DNA of 64,000 nt from Shewanella sairae (GCF_023283535.1 NZ_JAKILT010000012.1:1-64000); one strand, 5' to 3'; positions 7,302-16,356 are shown, counted from the first letter of the stretch. Notes: a model not told the origin generated them from the sequence alone. Program-made: numbers and translations.

Positions 7302-8558
7302 CTATTTTTCTACACCAAAAAAGTAACTAATTTTATCTCTAGGGTTTAGGTATTTGACGATCTTTTCAGGTAAGCCTGCCACCGGGAGGCAGCGGACAAT
7401 CGTCAATCCTTCAGATGCGAGATCTACGATAGGAGCTTGATCTTTAGGTACGTGCGGGTCGTAAACTAACACTCTTGGAAGTAGCAATTGGCTTAAGTTT
7501 ACAGACATGACCATGGCAAATTGGCCTGAGGTTAATTCAACAATACTTCCCGGAGGATAGACACCTAGCATTTTTACTAATCTACCAATAACTTGTTGAT
7601 TAAGTTTTGTTTTGTAGTTTTTATATAGGTATCCTAGCGCAGCATATGGGGTTCTGCTTTTTCTACTACGATCAGAGTGGCATAAGTTATCGTAGGTATT
7701 TACAGCACATACCAATTGACTTAATTTATCCAATTCACTCTCTTTGCGCCCTTTAGGTGTTCCGCTCCCGTCTAAAAATTCATGGTGGTTTACAATAATG
7801 GGTAAGGCTTCTGCTGGAAAATTGTCGGCAACAGTGAGCAATTCAACAGCCATCGAAGGATGTTGATTAAAGTAGTTTTGCTCTGCTTGAGTAAATGGTT
7901 CTGATTTGCGTAATAACTGGGTGGGGATTTTTAATTTTCCGATATCATGAAATAACGCGCCCATGCCAAGAAGTTCAATTTCTGTACGACTCCAACCTAA
8001 TTCTTTTGCAATAAGCATTGAAAGCACGGCGATGTTTAAAGAGTGGTAGTAGATACTCTCGTCACCTTTTGCATCTGCCATTAAATGCAGTACAAGTTTG
8101 TCATCAGTGAGTAATTGGTTGCATATATCATGAACTAACTCTTGTGCTTCAGTCACTGCAGCAAGTGGGCGATTACGTAACTTATTCATTAAGTTACGCA
8201 TCATAGCGACATTACGAACGAACTGTTTTTCCGTTTTTTGTAAGTGCCTTCTTAAAGCTTGTTGGGCTTCAATGCTTTTCGTTTTTTGTTCGCTGAGTTT
8301 ATTCGACAACTGATCAAGATTATTGTCTATAATGCGGGTATTTTTGTTCGTTTCTACCGCAGACATGGGGGCGGTGTCACTTCGTTCAGGTTGAACGACA
8401 ACATATTCAATACCTAGATTCTTGATTATCTCTATTTGAGCTTGCTGTTTTATTTTGAAGCTATTAAAGATAAATGGATGGTCTTTCCATGCAAGGGGTA
8501 ACTGGACAAAATTACCGACTTGAAGCTGGCCCACGGCGACTTTACTACTATTTGTCAT
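7302..8558 (-). CDS. DUF3391 + HD-GYP protein with altered GYP motif
   Basis: Protein of 418 residues. The N-terminal DUF3391-like domain (about 6-130) ends in a helical stretch. The HD-GYP domain (about 150-330) shows HSLNIAVLSMLIAKELG, the HD pair in LFHDIGKLKIP, and HHEFLDGSGTP. HD-GYP proteins are cyclic-di-GMP phosphodiesterases that use a two- or three-metal centre. Here the metal-binding H, HD and HH are present, but the GYP triplet reads GTP and the following Gly-Leu-Lys loop is also different. Activity may be reduced or regulatory. No TM segment is seen. It acts in the cytosol and is probably monocistronic. Confidence 0.85.
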   Translation of the reverse strand: MTNSSKVAVGQLQVGNFVQLPLAWKDHPFIFNSFKIKQQAQIEIIKNLGIEYVVVQPERSDTAPMSAVETNKNTRIIDNNLDQLSNKLSEQKTKSIEAQQALRRHLQKTEKQFVRNVAMMRNLMNKLRNRPLAAVTEAQELVHDICNQLLTDDKLVLHLMADAKGDESIYYHSLNIAVLSMLIAKELGWSRTEIELLGMGALFHDIGKLKIPTQLLRKSEPFTQAEQNYFNQHPSMAVELLTVADNFPAEALPIIVNHHEFLDGSGTPKGRKESELDKLSQLVCAVNTYDNLCHSDRSRKSRTPYAALGYLYKNYKTKLNQQVIGRLVKMLGVYPPGSIVELTSGQFAMVMSVNLSQLLLPRVLVYDPHVPKDQAPIVDLASEGLTIVRCLPVAGLPEKIVKYLNPRDKISYFFGVEK

Positions 8559-8667
8559 GATTACTATTTTAGCGCATTTAAGATCTGTTATATTACCTTA
8601 GCTTTTATAATTTACAATTACTTAACTGTAATAAATTGGATCTCTAACGTAACTCAAAGGTGGATAA

Positions 8668-9363
8668 ATGGACTTTATTGAGCTTTACCCTAATGCACTT
8701 CCGGATGCGTTTTGTGATGAGCTTATTCATCGGTTTGAGCAGCATTCTGGTATCAGACCTGGTGAAACGGGTAATGGAGTCGATAAGGCGAAAAAGACGA
8801 GCTTAGACTTAATGCTTGATTCTCACCGTGACTTGGCAGATCTTAAGAATCGGCTGCTTGGGTATACGCTTACTCATGCTACTCAATATTTTGATAAGTA
8901 TTCAATGGCATTAATGGGCGCAGTGGCTGTTAATGTTGCTGGTGATGATGGTGAGTCACTGACGCTAACACCAGATAACTATCAGCAGCTTGGCAAAGGT
9001 AGAGCTGAAGCTCTCGTGAAGTATTTATACCGTAGTGGTACCATTAATATACAAAAGTACTCAAAAGGAAAGGGCGGATACCCTCATTGGCATTCTGAAC
9101 AGTTTCCACAGCAAGGGCATAACGAGGCGCTGCATCGAGTTGTGCTGTATATGTTTTATCTCAATGATGTAGAAGAGGGAGGTGAAACAGAGTTTTATTA
9201 CCAAAATAAATCGATCAAGCCTAAAAAGGGCACCATGGTTATAGCACCCGCAGGCTTTACGCATTCACATCGGGGAAATGTTCCTCAAAGTAATGATAAA
9301 TATATTGCGACGTCTTGGATAATGTTTAACCGGGCTGAACAGTTATACCAAGCCACCAAGTAG
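8668..9363 (+). CDS. 2OG-Fe(II) oxygenase, prolyl hydroxylase-like
   Basis: Cytosolic dioxygenase of 231 residues with a double-stranded beta-helix fold. Iron ligands are visible as H-x-E in YPHWHSE (about 147) and the distal His in FTHSHRGN (about 206); the 2-oxoglutarate-binding basic residue is probably the Lys in DKYIATSW. The segment LYMFYLNDVEEGGETEF is the usual strand before the distal His. A Glu in place of the classic Asp appears typical of this subfamily, as I recall it. The substrate is unknown; neighbours give no clue. AAAGGTGG lies before the ATG. It is divergent from the HD-GYP gene. Confidence 0.85.
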   Translation: MDFIELYPNALPDAFCDELIHRFEQHSGIRPGETGNGVDKAKKTSLDLMLDSHRDLADLKNRLLGYTLTHATQYFDKYSMALMGAVAVNVAGDDGESLTLTPDNYQQLGKGRAEALVKYLYRSGTINIQKYSKGKGGYPHWHSEQFPQQGHNEALHRVVLYMFYLNDVEEGGETEFYYQNKSIKPKKGTMVIAPAGFTHSHRGNVPQSNDKYIATSWIMFNRAEQLYQATK

Positions 9364-9433
9364 CACTATCAATGTAGCTGTGGCTTTAGTATCAAAGGAA
9401 AACCTCAGAAACTAAAGCCATTTTTAATAAGCG

Positions 9434-10786
9434 CTAGATAGGGATAGAAATCCTAAAACAGGCGCCTTCAAGGTCGGATGTTTCTATACTGAGTCGACCG
9501 CCATAGCTAATCACGATTTCATTACATACTGCTAGACCAATACCTTGGCCGGCTTTTTGGGTGTCTGCGCGTACCCCGCGTTGGATGATATTTTGGCGAA
9601 TGCTCTCTTCAACACCAGGGCCGTCATCTTCAACGAGTAATTCAAATTCGCCAGCATCATTGTAGTAAGATGACACTCTAACTTTAGTGATGCATAGCTT
9701 AAATGCATTTTCCATTAAGTTACCGCAAAGCTCCATCAAATCGCCTTTATCGCCGGGAAATACGTGTTCCTCGGGGATAACGGATTCAAACTCTACTTGT
9801 TTATCACGGTAAACTTTAAATAGCATTTGCGAGAGCTGCTCAACTAATGGCGAAATCTGAGTTTGTTCCTGTTTTAATCCCTTGCGGCCGAGCATAGCGC
9901 GTTTAAGCTGATATTTTACTAGTTGGTCCATTTGACTGACTTGCTCCATGATTTTCTCACTGCAAGCGTCTTTATCTAATGTTTTATCATCTGTAATAGC
10001 GTGCACTGCAGCCAAGCGTGTTTTAAGGCTATGTGCAAGATCATTCATGGCGTTTTGGTAGCGCTGTTGCTGAGCACTTGATTGGACGAGCAATTGGTTT
10101 AGTGCTTGGGTGACACCTTCCAATTCAACAGGGTAACCTTCTGAAAGTGATTTTGACTTACCGCTATTGACCGATTGCAACTCGTTTCTGAGGCGAACTA
10201 AAGGACGCATCCCCCAATAGGCGGCACTAATCAGTAAAACCAGTGCTAACGCGAGTACAAAGGCAAGGCGGATATAAGTGAGACGACTGAATTTACTGTA
10301 TTCTTGCTCAAGCTTTTCAGCATCCTTGAGTACGAGCAAATTATATTTTTTGTTGGCTATTTCTAACGCTAATAGGTAGACAAAATAGCCTTTATTATCA
10401 GCCAAAGAAAGGTAATAGGGCGGAGAGGTATTTCTGATTTCATTAAAGCGTTCGCAGGTATCAAACAAGCCTCTATCTACGGCTAACGATGAAGTCCAAA
10501 CTTGGTTAAAAGTGTGGTCGCAACTGGCTATGATATAACGTTGTGTTGCATTATTATCTTCTAACCATTCATCGCTATTATCAGGGATGAGATCATGCTC
10601 CCTAAGCTCTGCGGCAACTTGAGGGATTTCGGCTATCAATTCTGCCGTTTCTTCATTGTAGCTATTTTGCGCATGAAGAATATTCACCATCCAGGCTAGC
10701 CCGAAGCCCACAAGTGCGATAATGGATAAAGATGTTAGAAACATCCGCGTTAGCAGACGTTTCTTTGGCTTGAACCTTAACTGCAT
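9434..10786 (-). CDS. phoQ: PhoQ-like sensor histidine kinase
   Basis: Inner-membrane kinase of 450 residues: TM1 (about 14-37), a periplasmic sensor of roughly 140 residues, TM2 (about 174-194), HAMP-like linker, then H-box HSLKTRL (His near 250), N-box LMENAFKLC, G1 DDGPGVEE and G2 GQGIGLAV. The C-terminal half closely follows E. coli PhoQ (DLAHSLKT.LA, DDGPG, RG.R.DT...GQG.GLAV..EI...YGG). The periplasmic domain is less alike, so the signal may differ from Mg2+ and antimicrobial peptides. The start overlaps the end of phoP by 10 bases, which suggests translational coupling. Confidence 0.85.
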   Translation of the reverse strand: MQLRFKPKKRLLTRMFLTSLSIIALVGFGLAWMVNILHAQNSYNEETAELIAEIPQVAAELREHDLIPDNSDEWLEDNNATQRYIIASCDHTFNQVWTSSLAVDRGLFDTCERFNEIRNTSPPYYLSLADNKGYFVYLLALEIANKKYNLLVLKDAEKLEQEYSKFSRLTYIRLAFVLALALVLLISAAYWGMRPLVRLRNELQSVNSGKSKSLSEGYPVELEGVTQALNQLLVQSSAQQQRYQNAMNDLAHSLKTRLAAVHAITDDKTLDKDACSEKIMEQVSQMDQLVKYQLKRAMLGRKGLKQEQTQISPLVEQLSQMLFKVYRDKQVEFESVIPEEHVFPGDKGDLMELCGNLMENAFKLCITKVRVSSYYNDAGEFELLVEDDGPGVEESIRQNIIQRGVRADTQKAGQGIGLAVCNEIVISYGGRLSIETSDLEGACFRISIPI

Positions 10787-11451
10787 GGCAAATTAAATTT
10801 ATAGCCTTGACCACGAATCGTCGCGATAGGGTTTTCAAGACCATCTTTAGTGAGTTTTTTACGTAAGCGGCTTACCATTACTTCAATCGTATTTGGATCC
10901 CCTTCTTTATCGCCATAGATAACATCAAGTAAACGTTGTTTGGCTACGACTTCATGACAATGGCGCATAAGGTACTCAAGAATAAGGTACTCAAACGCAG
11001 TGACCTCCATTGGCTGCTCATGCAAGGTGACTTGTTTTGCAGCAAGATCAATTTCAAGTGGACCGCTAGTAATTTGCGGTTTTACAAAACCAGCGCTGCG
11101 ACGAACAAGTGCATCTAGACGAGCAACTAGCTCTTCTTTTTGAAATGGCTTTACAAGGTAGTCATCGGCACCAGCATTGAGACCTTCGACTTTATCTTGC
11201 CAATTAACACGCGCAGTTAATATGAGTACAGGCGCTTTAAGGCCTTGATCACGCAGGCTTTGGATCAAGCTTATACCGTCTTGGTCGGGCAAGCCTAAAT
11301 CGACAATAGCGACATCAATGGGGTAATTAGTCGCTTGGTAAAATCCTTCTTTAGCTGTTAATGCTACTTGAACTTGATTGCCTAACTCACTCAGTTGCAC
11401 TTTAAGGTGGTGAGATAGGATGGGATCATCTTCAACAACTAATATTCGCAT
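10777..11451 (-). CDS. phoP: PhoP-like response regulator
   Basis: OmpR/PhoB-family regulator of 224 residues (E. coli PhoP is 223). The receiver domain (1-120) starts MRILVVEDDPIL, with phospho-acceptor Asp in VDLGLPDQDG (about residue 51) and Lys in DDYLVKPF. The winged-helix DNA-binding domain (about 128-223) ends in IATIRGQGYKFNLP. I chose the ATG at 11451 because the receiver begins there; an upstream in-frame ATG at 11511 would add 20 unrelated residues. AAGGAT lies about 10 bases upstream. It is first in an operon with the phoQ-like gene and is divergent from the ABC importer genes. Confidence 0.88.
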   Translation of the reverse strand: MRILVVEDDPILSHHLKVQLSELGNQVQVALTAKEGFYQATNYPIDVAIVDLGLPDQDGISLIQSLRDQGLKAPVLILTARVNWQDKVEGLNAGADDYLVKPFQKEELVARLDALVRRSAGFVKPQITSGPLEIDLAAKQVTLHEQPMEVTAFEYLILEYLMRHCHEVVAKQRLLDVIYGDKEGDPNTIEVMVSRLRKKLTKDGLENPIATIRGQGYKFNLPCS

Positions 11452-11663
11452 AATCAAAATATCCTTGAATTCAATACAGATTAGTTTACGCAGAATTATC
11501 GTGACTGCCAACTATGTGTTTTTACTATTAAAGAGTTTACGCCCTATAAACTTAACAACGGCTGAACTTTGTCTTTTAAGGTTTTTATTGCGCTTTTTAT
11601 AGCCAAATTAGCGATGTTCCTCTATAGATTTAATCAATTTCGGGGGTGAACGTTATTTTGTAC

Positions 11664-11680
11664 GGTTATTTCTAGGTTTA
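11664..11680 (+). promoter_or_regulatory. PhoP-box-like direct repeat (weak)
   Basis: GGTTAT-TTCTA-GGTTTA: two hexamers 11 bases apart, compared with the E. coli PhoP box (G/T)GTTTA-N5-(G/T)GTTTA, 10 of 12 matches. It lies between phoP and the ABC importer, 55-70 bases before the importer start. It may be chance in AT-rich DNA. Confidence 0.25.
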
Positions 11681-11734
11681 TTGCTGCTTTTTCGTTAAGG
11701 TTACGTAAAATTTTACCGATTGAAGGGTTGAAAT

Positions 11735-12588
11735 ATGTCAGTTGTTAAGCGATTAGCTGTTTTAGCTATGTTATTAGTGGTGCCGAGCGTAATGGCTCAA
11801 ACGTTTACATTTACTGCCATTCCTGACGAAGATGAACGTCAGCTAAGAACCCGCTTTGATAAAGTGGCTGACTACTTGCAAACAGAGCTAGGTGTTGAAG
11901 TGAAATACGTACCGGTAAAGTCATATTCTGCCGCTGTTACGGCATTTCGTAACAATCAAGTGCAGTTAGCTTGGTTTGGAGGTTTGTCTGGCGTGCAAGC
12001 AAGGCGCTTAGTCGATGGTTCTAAGGCCATTGCTCAAGGTTATGAAGATCAGTTTTTAAAAGTTACTTTATTGCACATGCATCGACTGAAATCGTTCCTA
12101 GCGACAGTTTTCCAAATCTAAATGGCTACACATTTACGTTTGGCTCAAAAAACTCTACGTCAGGTCGCTTAATGCCGCAGTTTTTTATTGAGCGTAATTT
12201 AGGTAAAAACAGTAAAGATGTGTTTAAGCGTATTGGTTATTCGGGCGATCACAGCCGCACAATTACTCAAGTACAAGCCGGTGTTTATCAAGTTGGCGCG
12301 GTTAATTACAAAGTGTGGGAGAGTGCGGTTGCGAATGGCAAAGTTGATTTAAACAAAGTGAATGTCATTTGGGAAAGTCCTGCCTACCCAGATTATCAGT
12401 GGACGGTTAGAGGGGATGTCGATGCAAGCTTTGGTAAAGGCTTCAGCAAAAAGGTCGAAGCGGCATTGATTGGTATGACAGATCCCAAATTACTTAACAG
12501 CTTTCCAAGACAATCGTTTGTCCCTGCTGACAACCAAGATTATGAGCCAATAGAAGACGTGGCGAAAGCGATAGGCTTGATAGATTAA
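11735..12588 (+). pseudogene. ABC importer periplasmic binding protein (PhnD / putative selenate type), frameshifted
   Basis: Signal peptide (MSVVKRLAVLAMLLVVPSVMA), then a PhnD-type binding domain: TAIPDEDERQLRTRFDKVADYL, VKYVPVKSYSAAVTAF, QLAWFGGLSGVQAR. This matches, from memory, the putative selenate ABC binding-protein family. Frame 1 ends at 12121, but homology continues in the -1 frame from about 12061 (SYFIAHASTEIVPSDSFP, then GYTFTFGSKNSTSGRLMPQF) to the stop at 12586-12588. One missing T in the T5 run, or a -1 ribosomal shift at T-TTA-AAA (12055-12061), would rejoin the frames and give about 284 residues, the expected length. Both halves are otherwise intact, so the break is recent, a sequencing error, or programmed. 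It is the first gene of the importer operon. Confidence 0.75.
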
Positions 12589-12592
12589 TCCC

Positions 12593-13309
12593 ATGTTAGC
12601 CCTGAGCAATGTCGTTATCCATTTTGATGGTAAAGAGGCGTTAAATATTGCTAGTTTAAGTATTAAGGCTGGCGAGAAAGTCGCTATAGTGGGCCCATCA
12701 GGTAGCGGCAAGTCAACGTTAGTTCATCATATATATGAGTTACTGCGCCCAAGCGCAGCGCTTTGCTCACAAAGGCAGGGGTTAGTCGAAAACTTAAGTG
12801 TTTATCATAATATTTTTATGGGGGCACTTAATCGCCATTCTTGGTTTTACAATTTAATCAATCTCGCTTTGCCCTTTAAACAGCCACTAAATGAAATTGG
12901 TCAGATTATGGATCGGTTAGAGCTAAGTTGCCCTTTAACACAACCCACGGCGAGTTTGTCTGGTGGTCAGCGGCAACGAGTTGCCTTGGGGCGGGCGTTG
13001 TTTCAGCAGCAAGCGGTATTTATCGGTGATGAGCCATTTTCAGCATTAGATCCTATTATGGGACAGCGTTTGCTAGCAGAAGTATTGTCTGCGCATGATA
13101 CGGTCATTATGGTGTTACATGATGTGAATATGGCGCTCGAGAACTTTGACCGAATCATTGGCTTGCAAGCAGGACAGAAAATCCTAGATTGCCCTGTCGA
13201 CGAGCTTAATTTTGAGACCTTACAAGATTTCTATCAACAAGCGGGTTCCTGTCAACAGAACTTAACCGCGGAGTATTCATCCGAGCTAGACCTGGCTAAG
13301 AACGTTTAA
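12593..13309 (+). CDS. ABC importer ATP-binding protein, PhnC-like, compact
   Basis: Cytosolic ATPase subunit of 238 residues. Walker A GPSGSGKST (about 34-42), signature LSGGQRQRVALGRAL (about 122-136), Walker B QAVFIGDEP with catalytic Glu (about 146), D-loop SALD, switch His in MVLHDVN. The segment between Walker A and the Q-loop is about 25-30 residues shorter than in typical PhnC proteins. The ATG at 12593 is 4 bases after the binding-protein stop, and the permease follows within 2 bases, so one operon. Substrate assignment (selenate, phosphonate or other oxyanion) rests only on similarity of the binding protein. Confidence 0.85.
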   Translation: MLALSNVVIHFDGKEALNIASLSIKAGEKVAIVGPSGSGKSTLVHHIYELLRPSAALCSQRQGLVENLSVYHNIFMGALNRHSWFYNLINLALPFKQPLNEIGQIMDRLELSCPLTQPTASLSGGQRQRVALGRALFQQQAVFIGDEPFSALDPIMGQRLLAEVLSAHDTVIMVLHDVNMALENFDRIIGLQAGQKILDCPVDELNFETLQDFYQQAGSCQQNLTAEYSSELDLAKNV

Positions 13310-13311
13310 TT

Positions 13312-14907
13312 TTGCCAGCTCAACTTGCTTCTTTTATCGCTAAATTCTGCTTTGTTGGTTATTGGCAAAAAGTCACTCTAGTACTCTGGTCTGTTGCGTG
13401 TTTGTGTTTTTACTTTGCAGATACCGAAATTATCGCGCTTGACCCTTGGCATGAGTTGTTGTTGATTGCTAAAGGCTTTATCACTCCTGATTTTTTTGCC
13501 ACAGAATACTTGCTTTATGCACTGTGGCAAACCGTTAGCTTTGCGCTTTTAGGATGCTGCTTAGCTTTACTTATCGGTACTCCTTTATCTTTGGTATATC
13601 ACAAGCCTTTTGTCGCTTCTGTGTGTGCATTTATTCGATCAATTCATGAGATTTTTTGGGCTTTATTATTCTTACAAATATTTGGGCTTTCACCATTAAC
13701 AGGGATTTTGGCGATTGGTTTACCTTATGGCGCCACGTTTGCGCGGGTATTTAGTGATAATCTGCAACAGGCTCCTGCGACAACAATGCAGACCTTACCC
13801 CATAATGTCGATCGGGTAAGTCGTTATATATACGGTAAAGTTGTTCACGTTTTGGTGCCCATCAAGGCTTATATTCGTTACCGATTTGAATGTGCATTAA
13901 GAAGCAGTGCTGTTTTGGGCTTTGTGGGGATGCCGACGCTTGGCTTTTATTTAGAGTCGGCCTTTCGACAAGGGCATTATCAACAAGGTGCAGCTTTACT
14001 GATGTTGTTTATCGCACTGATAGGCACTATTCCTTATTGGGGGCGGGTAAAGCTATTGCCGGTGTATTTTATTTTAGCTATTTGGGCTTTGCCAAGCATT
14101 CCTGTTGTTGATAGCGCACTGATTGGGCGTTTTCTGAGCCAAGACATATTGCCGCCTATGTTGCAGGGGCAACAACTACAACAAGCGTTATCGGCAGATA
14201 ACTTTACTGCCGTTAGCGACCTGCTTTACGAGTGTTCAACTTGGGTTGCAGGCTTGCTTTATGAACAAGCCTTGCCTGGCGTTGTTGGTATGTTGCTGCT
14301 GGCGCTCACCGCACTGGGTATGAGTCATATCTTGGCTGTTGTCGGTTGTGCTTTGAGTGACAAGCGATTTAGCGGCAAATGGTTGGCAAGGGGGAATCGG
14401 TTTTTGTTACTGATTTTACGCTCTGTTCCTGAGTATATTTTAGCTTTTATTTTTATGCTGTTACTTGGCCCCTCAATGTTACCCGCCATGCTTGCCTTAG
14501 CTTTACATAATGGCGCTCTGATTGCGTATCTTAGTCTACGTCAAGCTGATGGGGTTGAGGCCTCTCGTCATTTTAATGGCAGACTCGATGGTTATGCTTA
14601 TGAGGTATTACCGGTTATTTATCCAAATGCAATGGCGCTACTGTTTTATCGTTTTGAAGTTATCTTACGTGAAACGGCTATTTTAGGCATGCTAGGAGTC
14701 GCGACTCTAGGGTTTTATATCGACAGTAATTTTGCAGAGATTCGTTTTAATGGAGCACTACTGCTAATGCTGGTGGCAGCATTGATAAATATTGCAGTTG
14801 ATATTGCTAGTCGCAAAGTGTTGCAGGCAAGTTTATTGGCGTCAAATCGCAGCGGACTTGCTGATGTTGTACTGAATAAGAAAGCGCTATCAGCCTGTCA
14901 GAGGTGA
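13312..14907 (+). CDS. ABC importer permease, two PhnE-type domains fused
   Basis: Inner-membrane protein of 531 residues made of two permease modules. Module 1 (about 20-260) contains GILAIGLPYGATFARVFSDN and GMPTLGFYLESAFRQG; module 2 (about 310-515) contains PAMLALALHNGALIAYLSLR and GVATLGFYIDSNFAEI. The repeated GxxTLGFYxxSxF shows internal duplication. A single chain can therefore supply both halves of the channel normally formed by a PhnE dimer. The start is TTG at 13312, 2 bases after the ATPase stop. No clear Shine-Dalgarno is seen, so translational coupling is likely. Together with the two preceding genes it forms a complete importer if the binding protein is made. Confidence 0.85.
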   Translation: MPAQLASFIAKFCFVGYWQKVTLVLWSVACLCFYFADTEIIALDPWHELLLIAKGFITPDFFATEYLLYALWQTVSFALLGCCLALLIGTPLSLVYHKPFVASVCAFIRSIHEIFWALLFLQIFGLSPLTGILAIGLPYGATFARVFSDNLQQAPATTMQTLPHNVDRVSRYIYGKVVHVLVPIKAYIRYRFECALRSSAVLGFVGMPTLGFYLESAFRQGHYQQGAALLMLFIALIGTIPYWGRVKLLPVYFILAIWALPSIPVVDSALIGRFLSQDILPPMLQGQQLQQALSADNFTAVSDLLYECSTWVAGLLYEQALPGVVGMLLLALTALGMSHILAVVGCALSDKRFSGKWLARGNRFLLLILRSVPEYILAFIFMLLLGPSMLPAMLALALHNGALIAYLSLRQADGVEASRHFNGRLDGYAYEVLPVIYPNAMALLFYRFEVILRETAILGMLGVATLGFYIDSNFAEIRFNGALLLMLVAALINIAVDIASRKVLQASLLASNRSGLADVVLNKKALSACQR

Positions 14908-14934
14908 TAAGCGCTATCGCTTTTCTAACAGGCT
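14892..14934 (+). terminator. Hairpin region after the permease gene
   Basis: AGCCTGT (14892-14898) pairs with ACAGGCT (14928-14934), enclosing a smaller AAGCG / CGCTTTTC hairpin (14909-14924). The inner one followed by TTCT resembles a weak terminator. The two foldings are nested and could both form. Confidence 0.45.
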
Positions 14935-14970
14935 ATTCAAGGTTTACTGATTAAATTAACAGTTCAATGA

Positions 14971-15315
14971 CTAGCTAAAAATCTTACGTTTGTTACGAAG
15001 GTTAATAATGCCATTCCCGCACCAGGCTGCTAATAGCGTAAAGGTAAAAACGCCTGCCATAATTGCACTTAATCGGTACCATGGCGCCTCTGCTAAGATC
15101 CGCAGCTGAATATATTCAAAACTGCTTACACCCCAAACTAAAAATGCTGAAGCGACCAAGCCTAGTTGCAGTAATCTTGTGGCCCAATTGGTTTTTATGA
15201 ACAGCAGGAGAGGGCTAATGGCAAAAGCAATACAAGCTTCAGTTTGGCCAAAACGTAAAAAGTGTGCACCAATAAGAAGATACGCTAAACAAATAAGAAC
15301 GATCCGCCACCACAT
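14971..15315 (-). CDS. Small four-TM membrane protein, function unknown
   Basis: Protein of 114 residues that I do not recognise. Four hydrophobic segments are visible: about 3-20, 27-40, 47-66 and 80-98. The C-terminus is short and basic (INLRNKRKIF), which by the positive-inside rule would lie in the cytoplasm. No charged or metal-binding motif stands out. It is convergent with the ABC importer. It is 139 bases downstream of the RecX-like gene on the same strand, which may or may not be transcribed with it. Confidence 0.6.
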   Translation of the reverse strand: MWWRIVLICLAYLLIGAHFLRFGQTEACIAFAISPLLLFIKTNWATRLLQLGLVASAFLVWGVSSFEYIQLRILAEAPWYRLSAIMAGVFTFTLLAAWCGNGIINLRNKRKIFS

Positions 15316-15454
15316 AAGACTTTACCTTAGAAAGAGTATTGCTGATTATGTTTAAAGCTTACGCGAAAGTATAAGGGGTATTCTATAGGTGGCTTCACAA
15401 TAATGATATTTGGTCATTTGTTAATTACAAAGAGCTGCAAAGTAGGTACTGCGC

Positions 15455-16273
15455 TTACTCTTCGTCATTACTCATGGCTTGTTTTATTTCATCACTACTA
15501 AAGCCTTTGCGGCAGAGATAAGCGTAAGCGTTAGATTTTTGTTTATAGTCAGATAAATCGTAACGTTTTTTATTTAATTCTGCTTGGCAGCTTTGATAAA
15601 AATCGACCCGTCCCTCTATGCTAAGTTGATATAAGGTTTGTTCAAAATCACTGACATCGATTAAACGCTGTTTTAACTCTTGAAAAATCAGTGTTTCTCC
15701 TTTGCCTTTATTAAAGAGTTTAATGATTTCAGTAGCTAAATCGGCTTTATCGGCTTTGACTGCAAGTTTACAACGTAAGGTATCTTTTGCTGGATGTTGC
15801 TCAAGGGCATACTCAATCTCTTGTTTGGAAAAGCCCTTGTTGGTCATCTGGGTATAAACTTTTTCTTTATTGGTTGCCTGAAAGTTTTCATATTTGCTTA
15901 GCAAGCGTTCTGTCGCCATGGCGTAACTGTCGATGGCTAATTCGTCAGAGACCTGTTCTAAGGCGTTTTCTATATCGGCAACGGCAACGCCACGAAGCTG
16001 TAGCTTTCGTTTTATCGCTATCGCGCCTAGTTGATGACTAAAGGCGAGCTCACAAAAACGCACTGAGAATGCAAAGTCAGTTTTTAAATAACCAGCTTCA
16101 ATTAACCTTGCCAGTACGGTATCTATCCATGTTTGGTTATCGGTTTTACGCTCAAGTTTGCTGCGCATTTCATTAATCGTAAAATCTTGTTGGCCAAGGT
16201 GCCAGTAAGCGCTATTAAATACGTTTTCGATAGTCTTAGCTTGGCGAAGTGGCGGGCGTTGTGTCATGGACAA
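15455..16273 (-). CDS. RecX-family protein, long, not next to recA
   Basis: Protein of 272 residues made of three-helix RecX-type repeats: LTQQDFTINEMRSKL-like segments recur (about 25-65, 70-115, 140-165, 185-225, 235-268), each ending in a pattern such as VLARLIEAGYL, IENALEQV, EIEYALEQH. RecX proteins bind RecA filaments and modulate recombination. Gamma-proteobacterial RecX is usually about 150-165 residues and encoded right after recA. This one is longer and sits alone, so it may be a paralogue with another role. Annotators often call these RecX-family regulators. No LexA box was seen upstream. Confidence 0.7.
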   Translation of the reverse strand: MSMTQRPPLRQAKTIENVFNSAYWHLGQQDFTINEMRSKLERKTDNQTWIDTVLARLIEAGYLKTDFAFSVRFCELAFSHQLGAIAIKRKLQLRGVAVADIENALEQVSDELAIDSYAMATERLLSKYENFQATNKEKVYTQMTNKGFSKQEIEYALEQHPAKDTLRCKLAVKADKADLATEIIKLFNKGKGETLIFQELKQRLIDVSDFEQTLYQLSIEGRVDFYQSCQAELNKKRYDLSDYKQKSNAYAYLCRKGFSSDEIKQAMSNDEE

Positions 16274-16356
16274 GTCTTAAGTTAAACAATAGTCAGAGCT
16301 AGTCTAGCAGAAGCACGGATGAAAACGTATGGCAGCGAATTTAACGAATGTTATAG

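Noticed and set aside
9061..9264. Minus-strand frame inside the 2OG oxygenase gene
   Set aside because: Shadow of the oxygenase coding region with no ribosome site or similarity.
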